DNA of 64,000 nt from Musa acuminata AAA Group (GCF_036884655.1 NC_088340.1:9318501-9382500); one strand, 5' to 3'. Positions 14,641 through 28,000 are shown, counted from the first letter of the stretch. The notes: a model not told the origin generated them from the sequence alone. Numbers and translations: made by a program.

Positions 14641-16378
14641 AACACTACCCTACATTTATTGGTCAAATGTCATGAAGCAAAATGGAAGCATCACTAACAT
14701 GAGGGCACCATCCAATTGCTTTTCTAAAGTTGGGTCGAAAAGTACGAAGCACATCATGCACTGAGTGAGGCAGGACCACAGTGAGAACAAGATAACTTGG
14801 ATTTGATATCTTAGTCCAAACTTATCATCCAACCAATCCTTATACTTAGAAAGAGATGGAAAACAGAGGAAAAGCTGCAAGGAGGGGGGGTTTACCTCGG
14901 GAATGCTGGCTGTCAAATGCTGAAGGTAGAGGAGGAGCATGAAAAAGTAATGATGCTTTGCGTCCCAGAATTTTCATCAATGGTACAGACAATTGAGCTG
15001 CAATAGAAAAGACTTCCAAAGGATTAGCTGCTGAAAATTCGGATTTAAGGAGCAAGCAAACTGCATATATGAAAGCATCATAGGTAGTGTAGCTAAGGAT
15101 GCATAAGAAAGAAAGCAGCAAACAAGATTCTTCCAACTGGTCATACTGCAAGACTGATTCAAATGTAGTAAATGTAGTATAAACATTGACAGAAGAAAGC
15201 CTCATTGTCCACCACCCTTGCACCAGGGAGAAGCCAAGCTGTATTTTCCTAGACAGGATTAGGAAGCCGAGGAACATACAGAAGTTATTTGCACCAAACA
15301 TGAGTGTTCTCTAAGTTCTGTTCAGAGTCCTGCAACCAGGGGCATATTTTGCAGCATAGGAGAAAATGCACAAAGTATCCTACACATTTGCTATAATCAA
15401 GAATAGACAACATTAGTTCTTTCTTGATTCAGTTAGAAGTATGCCGATTATCAAGCATCCTCAGCATAGTTTCACTCGAAATTACGTAACAAAAAGAGTA
15501 GAAAGAAGCTGCATATCAGAATCAGAGTACAAACATAAATCAAAAGATATAACAAAATCCAGTGTTCCTTACTTTCTATTTTCATAATAAAAAGAATACG
15601 TATTTCCGTAACTAGTGATTTTGTCGATCTTATTGATCCACCAATGCCACTTTTATTAATAATACTAAAGGCAAAAGATTGCAATATTAACAAAGGTATT
15701 CTCATCAAAAGCGACATCAAAATTTGAACCCATTTCTTTCTAGCAGTCTGCCCATATGACCAAGAAAACAATACACTTAGGCATGAATGGTATCAAGAAC
15801 ACTCCATAAGAAGAACTAAGAATCTAGTTTATCCTCTTACTTATCTCTGACCCACCCTATTATGATTTAAATTTCCCAATCACATGATGTTATTGGCAAC
15901 ATATATTACTTCTTGGACCATTCAATACTCTCTAAAGTGGGAAGTATTTAGGTTTGTAAATCCATCCATGTGCTTCCACTTGCAATATGTCCCAAACTAC
16001 AAATTGAATAAAGCAATAAAAAATGATAAGCAATGGTAATAGCTATAGATGTCAAGAACCAGATGCTATACAGCTTTCCTTTATGATAAACATTAGGCTG
16101 TCGCTAAGATGATATTGGAGCACTAGAAAATGGTAATCAGATGATATGTAGAGCACATGAGAAAAATAAACATCAGGCATTCGCCAGGACCAGCCAAACA
16201 CTCAAAATTTAATATTCATTACTTCAACACACAAAAGAATGGCTCAAAGGAGATAAAAAACAATACAAAAAGAGAAAGCACTAAATGAAGTGCCACAGTG
16301 CCAAATAAAAATGAAAATGACATTTGAATAGAATTTTATCAGTCAAGGAAGATGATGTGGGCACATAAAAGAACAAAC
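14641..16378. other. AT-rich stretch, no supported gene
   Basis: Minus-strand ORFs at 14656-14940 and 14846-15301 look hydrophobic but match no family I know and lack convincing exon structure. The stretch lies downstream, on the minus strand, of a weak promoter at 16.9 kb and an E2 exon relic, so it could belong to a decayed or non-coding transcript. Confidence 0.3.
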
Positions 16379-16449
16379 CTGCGCACACCATGAGGCGGGA
16401 GGATCCCTCTATAAATCCTTCAGCTCCTTCAAATCAGCTTCAAGGCCGA
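16379..16449 (-). pseudogene. Relic of a ubiquitin-conjugating enzyme first exon
   Basis: The minus strand reads LKELKDL, a stop, then RDPPASWCAQ, and ends in a donor-like CAG|GTTTG. This matches the start of plant UBC8-10 proteins ([18 protein letters not shown]), whose genes typically break at this point. The Gln codon is now TAG, one base is missing upstream, and the expected ATG is lost. No matching second exon was found to the left. The retained exon-intron edge argues for genomic duplication and not retroposition. It is not derived from the intact E2 gene at 1992-3727, which has no intron here. Confidence 0.5.
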
Positions 16450-16849
16450 AATAGCAATCAATGAAGAATATTGAAGGACAATACAGGATGCAAAAGCAAA
16501 AACCTGGGAAATCTAAGTAACCATTGAGGCAATGAATCACCCGTCCCTAAAGAAAGAATATGGAGCTGAGCCTTAGTAACAGTTCAAAAGATCATAGAAC
16601 AAGCTTTTGGTCCCACACCCAAAGATCCGATTATTTCAACCAAAAATCCACAAAAAACAAGTTCAAAATTAGGATAGCAGCACAGAGGTTAGCAGTCTCA
16701 TGCTTCAACCAAGAATCATACGAGAAGACATGGGTATCCTATGATGACTAAAGCAAATAAAGAAACCTCTCACATCAAACTCAAGAACCCTAACTTGGGA
16801 GCCAGATCCACTCACAACGACAGAACAATCTATTAAATCAAGAAGGATT

Positions 16850-16913
16850 CGGTCGATCATCTCCCTCTCCCTCTCGCTCCATTGCTTCTTGTTTGCAGGG
16901 CTTATTTATAGAC
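16850..16913 (-). promoter_or_regulatory. Possible TATA promoter facing left
   Basis: The minus strand contains TATAAATA at about 16904-16911, followed by a CT/GA-rich leader and a 14-codon reading frame starting MEREGEGDD at about 16883. Spacing would place a transcript start near 16880, upstream of the E2 exon relic. Its activity is unknown. Confidence 0.3.
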
Positions 16914-17127
16914 CGTGGGAATGGAAAAATGCTTCACATCACTCCAGTCACTATGAAAGGAGCAACTTCAAACGTGGTGAAATCCAGATGTTGAATTGAA
17001 GTGATTGATGAATCAAACTTGCTCTTTCCTTGCAATCAAAATTGAGCGTTGCTGCTGGAAATCTGAGCCTCGTCTTGGCACCAACTCTGTCTTCCTATGC
17101 ACTAGGCTGGCTGATCCTGCATTCCTG
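16914..17127 (-). other. 3' flank of MYB-CC gene 1
   Basis: This probably holds the 3' untranslated region of the gene whose stop is at 17128. Reading past that stop gives a few more sense codons (QECRISQP) before another stop, so the C-terminus may once have been a little longer. Confidence 0.4.
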
Positions 17128-20100
17128 TCAAGCTTCAGGCTCTCTCAAGGAATTGTCATGTGAAAGGCTTTTGAGCAGCTTTCCGGTGCCACCATGGTCA
17201 CCATTAACAGATCTGTGAGGACCAGTCTTGGCAGAACCTGAGCTATTGTCAACATAGCTGCAGGCAGAAATGTCTCCTCCAGGTGTCTCGGCAAGTTCAC
17301 CACTTAGTTGTTGCTGCTCCTTAATGATCGTCTTAAGATATTTGCCTTGGGCTTCTATTCTTCGCTGCAGTTGCCTTTGCACCTGTCAAAGTGCATGTCA
17401 TGACATCTCTCTCCAAAATTACATCAGAGTCACAGTCAGACAAGTTAGAAAAGAAACAGAAAGTGTAGGATCACAAGAAAGTTCTCTATCAGAGAATTCA
17501 GTATAGAATTTAGGAGAGAACCAAAACAAGCAAACAAAACCATCAATTACATCCCCATTATGGTTGACCTGGTTTCTTGCACTTGTATATAATGAGAAAA
17601 AAGTAGCATTATAATCAACTCTTAAGAGAGAATATGAACAGGAACTGTCAGCAGTGCAGGACATTTACAATGATTTACCAGGGTATTAATGAGTGGGATT
17701 CTTCAGTGTGGCTAGTGTATCACAGGTCACATAATCATGAAAAATGTACAGGCAAAGTCAGATTTCTTATAATCATTTTCCAAGGTCACATATATGCAAT
17801 GGGAAAAACTGATTGCATTGATGCATCACTTCATTTGATGGTGTGTTTTATGTTAGCTAAAACCTACAGTTGTTCCTACAAATCAACAATTACTGCTTTG
17901 TATCTGTTGGAGTTCATTTGAAATTTGCATGTTCTCTTCATCATAGTTGCCTTTTCCAAAGCAGTATTTTTACATTTAGATGGCACTTTCTGATGAACCA
18001 ATTTGAAAATTCTGCCAACATATAACTTATAAAGCTATCTAAAACAATCTAGTAACAACCAAGATGAAAAAGCTAAATCATCAACTCAAAGCTCATATAT
18101 GCATATAAAAAAACTCACCTCTGATTGTTCATGAAGCCGCTTTTGCACCTCCATCTGCAACTTAAGTGCTTCAGTTATTTGTGTTCCACTGAGACAACAA
18201 AAGCTAAAGGAGTTTACCATGATAAAATATCTTTATGCAACTTCCTGTCAAGGAAATACAAACTCAAATGCGTGGAGAAAAGACAATCAGCATACCTAAC
18301 AAGAAGAAATGATCAATTGTTTTCAAATGACAAGTTATAGACCAGAAAAACCAAGAGCTTCGTCTACTATATAGCATAACAAACCAAAAGGTGCATAATG
18401 GAAAAAATGAACAAATATACATCTTTTCTGAAAGTAAAAAGAAAATCATTACTAATTTAAGTTCGTGCTACTATTACAGTACCAGTGTGATCATAAGTTT
18501 TAAATATCTGACCATGTGATGTAAAATCAGTAATACCACATTTGCTGGCTCAAACCACTTAATTTTTATATGCAAGTCCTACAAAATTCTGTTCAAGCTT
18601 GTTAGCCAGAAACTCCAACCTAGTGGCTAATAAAAGCAACAACGACAACATCAAGGCATGAAGTATAATCTATTTGAGGTTCTACATGGATGTTTTCCCA
18701 CATTGAGCTTGAATGAGGCAATATCACTCGGTCACCATTGATGCTTTCAGAAATCCAAAAATAGTTTTACAGGACACACTTCCTAGATTCTTTCTTTCTC
18801 TGAATATCTCTACAAGGACACTTTTCCTATATGAAACCTGCTACAGGCTAGAATCTCTGAATAGATTCTTTCTTTCTGTGCCCACAGGCTAGCTAGCAAC
18901 TTGCTCAATAGATATCCCTAGTCCAAAAACTAAAATTCTTTGGTAAATTGCTAATAGTTCAATTCTTTTGGTGCTAAACAACTACATAGTGTTTTTGGCT
19001 ATGTTTGATTTTCCTGTTGTTCTTTTTCTCTCATTCAAAGGACATGTATCCTTACAAACAGAGTACTTTTCCTTTTGGTTATGCACTTTGAAACAATGAG
19101 ATCCCAGTAGGAAGTCTTGTCCTTCAAAATCTGTGTCTAGATCATTTACGCAAGCTTAAATTTCATAACCATGAATATAAATGTATTTGCCACTATGATG
19201 AACTGCTCTTTCCACAATTAGTTAAATTGCAGCAATGCTAAGCATGCCAGCAACAGTTTGGCACTTGAATAACATAGCTACCAAGCATCAAACAACAAAT
19301 ACCATCACAGGTGAGTTTATAGAACGATGTCTAGCCATCCCAAATGATCATTAATGTTGATGGGATAAACTTGAACTACTTTTCAAAAAATGCAAAAGTC
19401 TAAGACACAATTGCTAGTTTGGTGTTTGTCTGTGTCATAAAACACATCAATTTACTTACGAGGAACTTTCAAGTCCAGAAGACACGCCGTCAGGATCCTT
19501 CTTTTCGGACTTGGCATCTACATCAATGGAAACATAGTAAAATCAAACCTATGGCCAGATATTAGTTTTTCCTTCAGATAATTAGCTATATGATGAGGAT
19601 ATGATTTCCTCAGTGTACTAAAAACTCAGTAAAGTTTAGCTAACATGTTTGTAATATACCTACCATCAGCTGAAGAATCAGGAACACATTTTGCAAGCCT
19701 GTATTTCTGGGTGCACCATCAGATCTTTAGTTTGTCAAAAGCAAGAATCTAAAACCAAATTTTATGGTGAAAAACATCCATAAGTACCTGTAAGTGACTC
19801 TTGACATGGTATATGGTTAGCCCTGCCACACCCATGATTCTAAGAACTCCTTTTGGAGTTGCTCCTGTCATAGGGGAGAGTATTTAGGTAGTGTTATACA
19901 GAAGACTACCAAATTAGATGATTAAATAACCTAACATGCTTTCAAACTCAGCTTAACTGAGAGGATCTTTTGCTCAACTGTTCGTTGGAAATACCAAAAA
20001 TTCTGACAAAAGACTACACTATCGGTGGATAACTATACCAAGATATAAGCTTTAAGTTTCACTCTGATATGCTATAGGAAAGAACCAAGGAGCTTAACTA

Positions 20101-21546
20101 ATTCAAATTAGGCAATTAAATTAAAACATAAAAAAGATATCTGAAATCCTGCAATAGACCACAATCAGATGTAAAAGTTTCTGCTAACTAAAAGATAACC
20201 TCATCAAAATAATATGGGTACTAAAGAATTTTATGTCAAAAGATATTGCAACAATAGTTGCAGAACTATAAGAAATCAATTAATCTGAGAGATGAAGAAA
20301 ACTTTCAGTGTAATAACAAGCTTTTACTATTAAAGCAAGCAATTTAAGTGTATCAGGACAATGGATTCTGTTTTGTACTCATCAGGTGTCCTCATTAAAT
20401 TACCCTATGTGCTACAAAAAGGTACAGAAAAGGAACTTCCAATTCAATTGTCCTTTCATTGCACAGTTTGCAATCAATTAAGGAGAAAAATACATGAAAG
20501 AAACATATTGGACTACACTGTTCATTGGAAATACCAAAAATTCTGACAAAAGACTACACTATTGGTGGATAACTATACCAAGATCTAAGCTTTTAGTTTC
20601 ACTCTGATATGCTATAGGAAAGAACCAAGGAGCTTAACTAATTCAAATAAGGCGATTATATAAAAACAAAAAAAAAAAAGATATCTGAAATCCTGTTATA
20701 GACCACAATGAGATGTAAAAGTCACTGCTAACTAAAAGATAACCTCAACAAAATAATATGGGTTCTAAAGAATTTTATGTCGAAAGATATTGTAACAATA
20801 GTTGCAGAACTATAAGAAATCAATTAACTCAACAGATGAAAACTTTCTAACACCTCGATTAGTCCCATATCGAAAGTGTGCAAGATTAAGATTGACTTAT
20901 AAGGATATGATGAGTATACAATTATCAATTTCAGCCTAAGTATTTTAACCAATGGTTTATGTCAAACAAAATTGATGGGACAATTAACCCATCAGGCCCG
21001 GGTCGTGATATTTGGTATCAGAGTCGACATATTATTTGAGCATAGTGAGAGGGCTCAAGTAGGAAAGGGCAACCCATGGTTCGTCATGACATGGAGCTAC
21101 CATTGGGCTACGCCTCATCAAGTATATTACTATTAACTTCAGCTTAAGCATTTTGACTAGTGATTTAGGTCAGACGAAGCTGATAGATCAGTTAGCCCAT
21201 TAGACCACGAAGCAGATCAGTTAGCCCATTAAACCGGGGTCATGACACTTTCAGGTTATTACACTATTATAAAAAAGGAACTTCTTTTTGGAAGGATAAA
21301 TAGGGAAGGCATTTCACATTTTGCAATTAATTAAGGAGAAAAACACATGAAAGAAACATATAGGAAGATTTGTATCCTCCTAATAATTTAAGGAAAAAAC
21401 CAGTTGATCATGCACTTACTCTCTGGTCCACCAAGCTGTGTCACAGCAAGTACGAAACGGTCATGAAGCTCATTTGTCCATCGTAAACGTTGTCTTGATG
21501 CCAAAATATGATTATCGGAGTTGTTCCCTCCACTGTTTGGGACCAT
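17128..21546 (-). CDS. MYB-CC (PHR1-like) transcription factor, PHL7-like
   Basis: This is a GARP-type single-repeat MYB factor with a C-terminal coiled coil, the family that binds P1BS-like sites and includes phosphate-starvation regulators. Exons 21420-21546, 19788-19864, 19664-19706, 19460-19517, 18119-18188 and 17128-17382 give 209 residues in consistent phase. The MYB domain (about 18-76) reads [19 protein letters not shown], then [20 protein letters not shown] and HVKSHLQKYRLAK. The coiled coil (about 103-145) contains [18 protein letters not shown] with the family LHEQ at 120-123, then [20 protein letters not shown]. The start at 21544-21546 gives a short acidic-free N-terminus ([13 protein letters not shown]). 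The C-terminal tail is shorter than in Arabidopsis PHL7. Leader sequence probably lies near 22.5-22.9 kb. Introns hold a duplication and a TRIM element. Confidence 0.93.
19976..21365. repeat. Tandem intronic duplication of about 0.54 kb
   Basis: The stretch starting near 19980 (TTGGAAATACCAAAAATTCT) recurs near 20524 with few differences, and the similarity runs on through ATCAATTAA, GATGAA and AACTTTC into AAGGAGAAAAA and CATGAAAGAAACATAT. The second copy is interrupted by the TRIM element at 20848-21247. It lies within intron 1 of MYB-CC gene 1. Confidence 0.8.
20848..21247 (+). mobile_element. TRIM-type miniature LTR retroelement
   Basis: The left LTR (about 20848-21010) starts TAACACCTCGATTAGTCCC and ends GGTCGTGATA. 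It is followed at 21013 by TGGTATCAGAGTC, which fits the initiator-Met tRNA primer site of plant LTR elements. A 5'-truncated right LTR (about 21115-21247) ends GGGGTCATGACA and carries a 29-bp internal duplication. The 5-bp repeat CTTTC flanks the element (20843-20847 and 21248-21252). The first half of the surrounding duplication shows the unoccupied site (AACTTTCAG). There is no coding capacity. The first two LTR bases (TG) appear lost. Confidence 0.8.
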
Positions 21547-23905
21547 TCTGTTGGTACGCAGTTCTACTTACTGGTCATGAGCAAGTGACTTTTTAAATAT
21601 TGAACTTGTACTCAAGATTTGCATGGGTTGATATGTTTCTCATCATCTGCGAAGAAGACGTCAACAAAGTAATCACAACAGTTATACACCACACACTAGC
21701 TCACTTGTAAAAACTTAAAAAAGTGTAAAATCGAAATCAGATTTTCAATAAATGTGATTGTATGTCAGATAAGAGATGTAGCTGTTTTACATACTATGCA
21801 TTAGATAAAAGTAAAACAGGAAAAGGATAAACAGAAGTCTATAGGTAAGGTGGAAGCTCTACAGAGCAACATGTAGATCATTGTGTTTCCACTCAAATTT
21901 ACTAAAGCAACCATAACATAAGAATTATTAATCCTCAGGACCCTCAGGTAAGCAGCTACTCAATGTAATTACGTGTCGACAATGAGACCTCTATAGTTCA
22001 ATTGCTACAGCAACTACAAATAAAACGTGATACGTAAAAAATTGTCCATAAGAACACTAAAACAAGTCACATCCACAGCTCTTTTCTAAAATGAGATACT
22101 TTATAGAAACTTTCTTTAGTTTTAGATAAAGAAGATTTATTCTGCTAAGTTGCTAGATGATGTCTTTTATTGTGAGTGAAACTGTAAGTCACCTCCGAAA
22201 ATTCCAGGTTTTGGAGCTCGAGTTTCATAAAAAGGAATCAGAGACATAGAACAAACACTTCTACAGCTGGGAGTGAAAAGAAAATTCTTTTGCTTTAAAT
22301 TTATCTCAAATTTGCTAATAGAACGACTATAAATCTGGATGATTTTCACAGCTTGATCGCTAGAAAATAATGGCCTAAGGGTTTTCCTGAGGCATGGGGA
22401 TTCTTGTGTTAAATAAGATATGTTCTCCTCCAAACAAAAGATTGAACCATATTATAGGTTAGTATTATGATGAAATCTTACCTCAATATTCGTAATTTTG
22501 CTGCCGCAAAAGAACAAGAAACTAACCACACACATCGTAAGCAATCAGCAGCCCGTATCTAGTCTATCGACTAAGCAATCAGGTCGTTGCTGCCTAGCGA
22601 CAGTAGAAACAACACAGGGCAACTTCATAACCTTTTTTCTCAAAGATTAGGCTTTCGGAGTTCTTTCTTTACCACTTTTCCGAAATTAAATACATCATTC
22701 ATCATGCGTCACAACTCAGCATCCAGTAAATCACGAGACCCAAATCCACAAAAAACCAAGTTACGTACCCAGATTAGCAAAGCCACGCGCCAATTCCCAG
22801 CTCCAGCGCGGATCGAGGACGCGTTCTCCGAGGCTCCCCCTGAGACCGATCAACCGTCAAAAAAGCAGGAATGAACCGAATCAAGAACAAATTTGAACGA
22901 ATAAGAGCCGTCAAAGCGAAGCTTCTTGATGGAGATCGAGGAATCATTAGATGGAAATCGAGGTTCTCGGCGAGTCCGATTACACGCTCAGAGATCCGTC
23001 AGCCTCCGCCCTCGCTCTCGCTCTCGCTCTCGCTTTCCACAGCAAGTCCCAGTTGCCCAAGGGCGGAATCCGAGGGTGTCCGCCTCGAGGAGCAGCGGAT
23101 CCGTTTCAAGCATCGCTCTACCGACGATCCTCGAATAGCTCACGTGGCATCTTCCAGACGCCACACGAGTAGAAACTAAGTTCTCGAGTGACACGTGCTC
23201 TACAACATCGGGGCTTGTGTTATCAAGATCGTGCGACGCAGTTGACGGCATCTAATTCTAGCGGAATCCGACCGCCTGACCCTACGCGACGTAGGCGATA
23301 CCGTGACACGACGGACGGTCCAGCTCACAGCCTGCGGGGCCCGCATTCCCGACCCAATAGCTGTCCGCATCACCCTGTTTGGTTGCTCAGCCGAGACGCA
23401 GGAGTACGTAGTACGAAGCTGAAACAGGGTCGCCCGATCTTGTGATTGAAGGAAGTAGGTCCTCCGTGCCTCGGCCGAGACAGGTGAGCTCGACACCTGC
23501 TGCAATAATAGAGAAATCCATGATTAGTGACATTTCTTAGGAAAAAAGGTTTAAAAAAATTAAAATCCTAAGTTTTGTTCTAATTAATGACCAGATGGAT
23601 GCATCATCTCAGAAGTATGTTTGTCTCCCAAGTTTCTTGTCCTACACAATTCCAGTGTTAAAAGATGAACCAAATAGCAGTAAATGTCTATCCAACACAC
23701 ACAACATAATCATGTAACTCTGTTTCATAAAACACAGAAATAAGCAAACAAGAGCCTGCGGCAGTTTTCACAATGGCCTCACAAGGAGGCATCACTTGAT
23801 TCCAGTAATCAAGCTGACTTTTCCTAGTCAAGTTCCATGGGACTTGAAAGCAAGTTTTGCCAACAAGAGCGAACGAAGACTTTGATCCTTTCAGCAGCAG
23901 CCCCT
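21547..23905 (-). promoter_or_regulatory. Leader/promoter region of MYB-CC gene 1 and 3' flank of gene 2
   Basis: 21547-22500 is AT-rich and probably a leader intron. A GC-rich block at about 22720-23510, with a CT-rich run near 23009-23035, looks like the leader exon and promoter of MYB-CC gene 1. 23510-23905 should include the 3' untranslated region of MYB-CC gene 2, whose stop codon is at 23906. Overlapping ORFs on both strands in the GC-rich block have no family resemblance. Confidence 0.4.
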
Positions 23906-25050
23906 TCAGCATGGTTTGGTTTTAAGTTCATGTGGCTTCTGATAGAAGAATTGGCCTTCGATCGCCGACGAAGACGAAGTCTTGCAACCAGGGCTCTGCA
24001 AATTGATCGAATTCACTGATAACTGATGGAGGATGGATTGGCTCAGAGGATCGGAAGGGCTGCAGATGACTCTGGTTGCCATGTCTGAAAGCTCTTGCTC
24101 CGTCGTGTTGAAACTATTCGAAGTAATTTGCTCGGATGCTATCTTATATGCCTTTGCTAACAAGGAGTCAATGTATTTCTGGTAGGCTTCCATTCGGATC
24201 TGCACATGCTTTTGAACCTGATAAAGCAGCCAACATATACTTTTAGTAGAAGTTGATGAGCAATTAAAGCTACTATAATCAAGAATTTAGCTGACAATAA
24301 AAATGGCTAAGATAATGAAATATGTGACTGCTGCTGGTCAAGTTGTTATAGATATACACTAGTTCTCATTAAAATGTTTTTAGAAAAGTGTTGAATCATG
24401 ATTGTTTGTTGAAATTTGATGTAGAATCAAGGTGGATAAAATTTAGTACAACATATGTGGATAGATTTTGACAAATGATTCATATTAAAGTCCCTAATTA
24501 ACTTGACAATTTACCACATTCAAACCAGAATAGACTCGGCAGATAGAGAGATAGGGATGTATAATCACAACTTAAGATGAAATATGACCAGAAACATGCC
24601 AAAACTGTATGCACCTTCTCACTTGTACATATGCATATTAACACGCATATATCATACATAACCAACGCATATATGTAAACTTAAATATATAGGTGTACTT
24701 TATATGTATATTAGATAGAAAGCATAAGAATTCATTGTAGAGGAGATCTTTGATTACTAATATTCACATAGTTTAAAGGGCCCAACTTTATTATGCTGGG
24801 ACTGAAGATGGCAGATGCAAACGGTTAGGTTATTCAAAAAGAACATGTTTGTAGGGAGGTTAAGGAACAAAAATAAAATCAAAGAGAATTAGAGAAATAG
24901 GTTTAATTACCTCCACTTGTTCATGCAATTTTCTTTCCACTTCCATCTGTGCTCTCAGTGCCTCTTTGACTTCCTGACCCCTAAAAGAAGAAGCATCAAA
25001 CATGTTAATTCTGTTGCATATATGTAACCTGTCTCGCCAAAAAAAAAATC

Positions 25051-25082
<32 letters not shown>

Positions 25083-28000
25083 CCACATATACATATATAT
25101 ATACATACATATAAATACATATACATATACATATATATGTATATGTACATGCACATATACATATATACACACACTCATGAAAGGCAACTCCAACGTAGAT
25201 TGCTGGAAAATTCAGAAGTACTAACTTACTCATTCACATCAGGAGTAGGCACCCTTGGAGATAAAACACTGCTGCTTGGATTCTCCAAAAGGTAAGAAGC
25301 TGACATTCAAGATGCAAATTATTAAAAGAAAAATTCAGATTAAGTTTTTTAAAAAAATGTGATTACAGAGTGATGATGAGAAACTGAGAATTGTATAAAT
25401 GTTAAACAAAACATGCTATAGCTAGATCATTTATGCTGATTATCAGAAAATAGTGCTCCATACAATTAGGTCCACCAATCTTCTCTTGTAAAAATTAGGC
25501 ATGACAAAAGCTATTATCAAGATGCACAATGCAAAAATACATTTTGCTTTGTTTTCCGATCATCATAATCATGTGGTGGATCAGAAAATTTTTCAGAGAA
25601 AATTTGCCCACATTTGTTGACAGAATTTACAACTCAAAATGGAAATGGAAAGATCTCCAAGACCCAAATTGTGTGACTAACTAGCTAAGGAAGCTCGAAC
25701 CGAGACAGACTTCAAATCAGCTCGGCGTTCTTTCCAAGACAACCCCTAGGTTATGAAAGCATGGGTGTGGATGTCTAATTATAACAAAGCCTTTTATCAA
25801 GTTTTGGAACTTTGGAGGCTCAACTAAGAGTAAATATGAAGCATTAAGCACAGACAACAGAAAAAAGTAGAGAAACTTATGGACTTACCATCTTTTGACT
25901 GCTCGGTCATTTCTTTGCCTGATTGCTTTCCTAGTCTGTATTTCTGAAACATTAACAGGAAAAATTAAGTATTCCAGTACAAGCCAATTTCAGACTTTAG
26001 CAACAAGAAAAGCTTAAGAGAACGACACGGAAAGAACTTTAACATGTTTATAAGTACCTGAAGATGACTCTTTAGATGAAAAAGAGTAAGTCCTTTGACG
26101 CCCATGGTTCGCATGATAGCTTTTGGTGTTGCCTCTACATAATTCAACATGTTACAGACAGATTATGATTAGAACCAATGCTTACATCAGATATAAAAAA
26201 ATAAAACTGAAATCATAGGTTGTGGAGATAACTAGGGTCCTACCACTAGTTTATAGTGATGACAACAGCAAGAAATGGCGAAAAAGCAGCAATTGTCCAG
26301 ACTTCAGAACACGACAACCATAAGAATTGATGCCAAAATTAAAAAGAGAAAAGGAAAATTTGTATAATCAATGACTGTATCTGGAAAATAAACAAAAACA
26401 AAACTTTGGTAGTTGACTATTGTTGGTTATGAGATGCGTGATCAACAAGATACAAGTGGTCTAAGACCAGCCCAAGGAAATAAATATTATCCATTCTGTA
26501 AAGAAAGTAAAGAAATGGATTGCCATGCATTAGATCAATAATGCTGAAACAAAAGGCACAAGCATAAAACAATGAAAAAGCAGTAATTGTCCAGACTTCC
26601 AAAGACGACAACCATAAGAATTGATGCAAAAAGTAAAAAGAATAAAGAACACCCATATCCAAAAAGTAAACAGAAACAAAACTTTGGTGGTTCAGGTTCA
26701 CTACAGAGAAACTACAGATAAGTCGGTTATATAAGCAAACTACAGTCGGCTATGAGACACGTGATCAACAAGATACAAGTGGTCTAAAACCAGCCCAAGG
26801 AAATAAATATTATCACTCTGTAAAGAAAGTAAAGAAATGGATTGCCATTCAATAGATCAATAATGCTGAAATAGAAGGCACAAGCATAAAACGATGAAGA
26901 AGCAGTAATTGTCCAGACTTCAGAAGACGACAACCATAAGAATTGATGCCAAAATTAAAAAGAGAAAAGAAAAAAAATGTATAATCAACAACCGTATCTG
27001 GAAAATAAACAGAAACGAATCTTTGGTAGTTGAGGTTCATTACAGAGAAACTAAAGATAAGTCGGTTATATAAGCAAACTATAGTCGGCTATGAGACACG
27101 CAGTGATTTAAAAAGGTGCTCGGGCGCTCGCCTAGGCGCTCGGGCGAGGCAAGGCGAGGCCTGAGCGCCTCGCTAATCTCCCAGGCGGTTCTGGTTCGGT
27201 CCTGGTTCGGTCTCTGATGGTTAGTTGGTTCAATCGAACCAACTAAAATCGATATAAGTGAGAACCCAACCCTAACCCTCGCCGTTGCCGCTGCCACTCC
27301 CGATCCCGATCTCGCTGCTCGCCGCTGTCGCTGCTCGCAAACGCTGCCTCTGTCGCCGCTCGCGCCTCCCGCTGCTCGCCGCTGTCGCTGCTCAAAAACG
27401 CTGCGGCTGTCGCCGCTCACGCCTCCCGCTGCTCGCCGCTGTCGCTGCTCAAAAATGCTGCGGCTGTCGCCGCTCGCGCCTCCCGCTGCTCGCCGCTCTT
27501 GCTCCCGCTCCCGCTGCCACTGCTCGCCGCTCGCAAACGTTGTCGCTATCGCCGCTCGCGTCTCCCGCTGCACGCCGCTGTCGTCGCTTGCCGCCGCCGC
27601 TGTCGCTTCCTCTTTTCTCAGTCAGCAAGCTCAGCACCGCCTTACACTTCTTCTCCTTCTGTTAGGTTTATTTAAAATTATTAATTTTGTTAGGTTTATT
27701 TGAAATTATTAATTTTCAATACTGTTAATAGATTTTCTTAATTTAATAGCATATTTTATTTTAAAATTTTAAATAATTATATTTATTAATTATATTATAT
27801 ATTTTTATATTTTAGCGCCTCGCTTCGCTCGGGCGAGCGCCCGACGCCTCGGGCGTTTTTGGACCTTGACGCCTTTTGGCGCCTAGTGCTTTTTAAATCC
27901 CTGGAGACACATGATCAACAAGATACAAGTGGTCTAAAACCAATCCAAGGAAATAAATATTATCACTCTATAAAGAAAGTAAAGAAATGGAATGCCATGC

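Noticed and set aside
14846..15301. 151-residue hydrophobic minus-strand ORF
   Set aside because: AT-rich composition, no recognisable domain and no supporting gene structure.
27079..27665. 164- and 126-residue ORFs of Arg/Ala/Gly repeats
   Set aside because: They are produced by the 57-bp minisatellite inside the hAT element, with no family motif or gene context.
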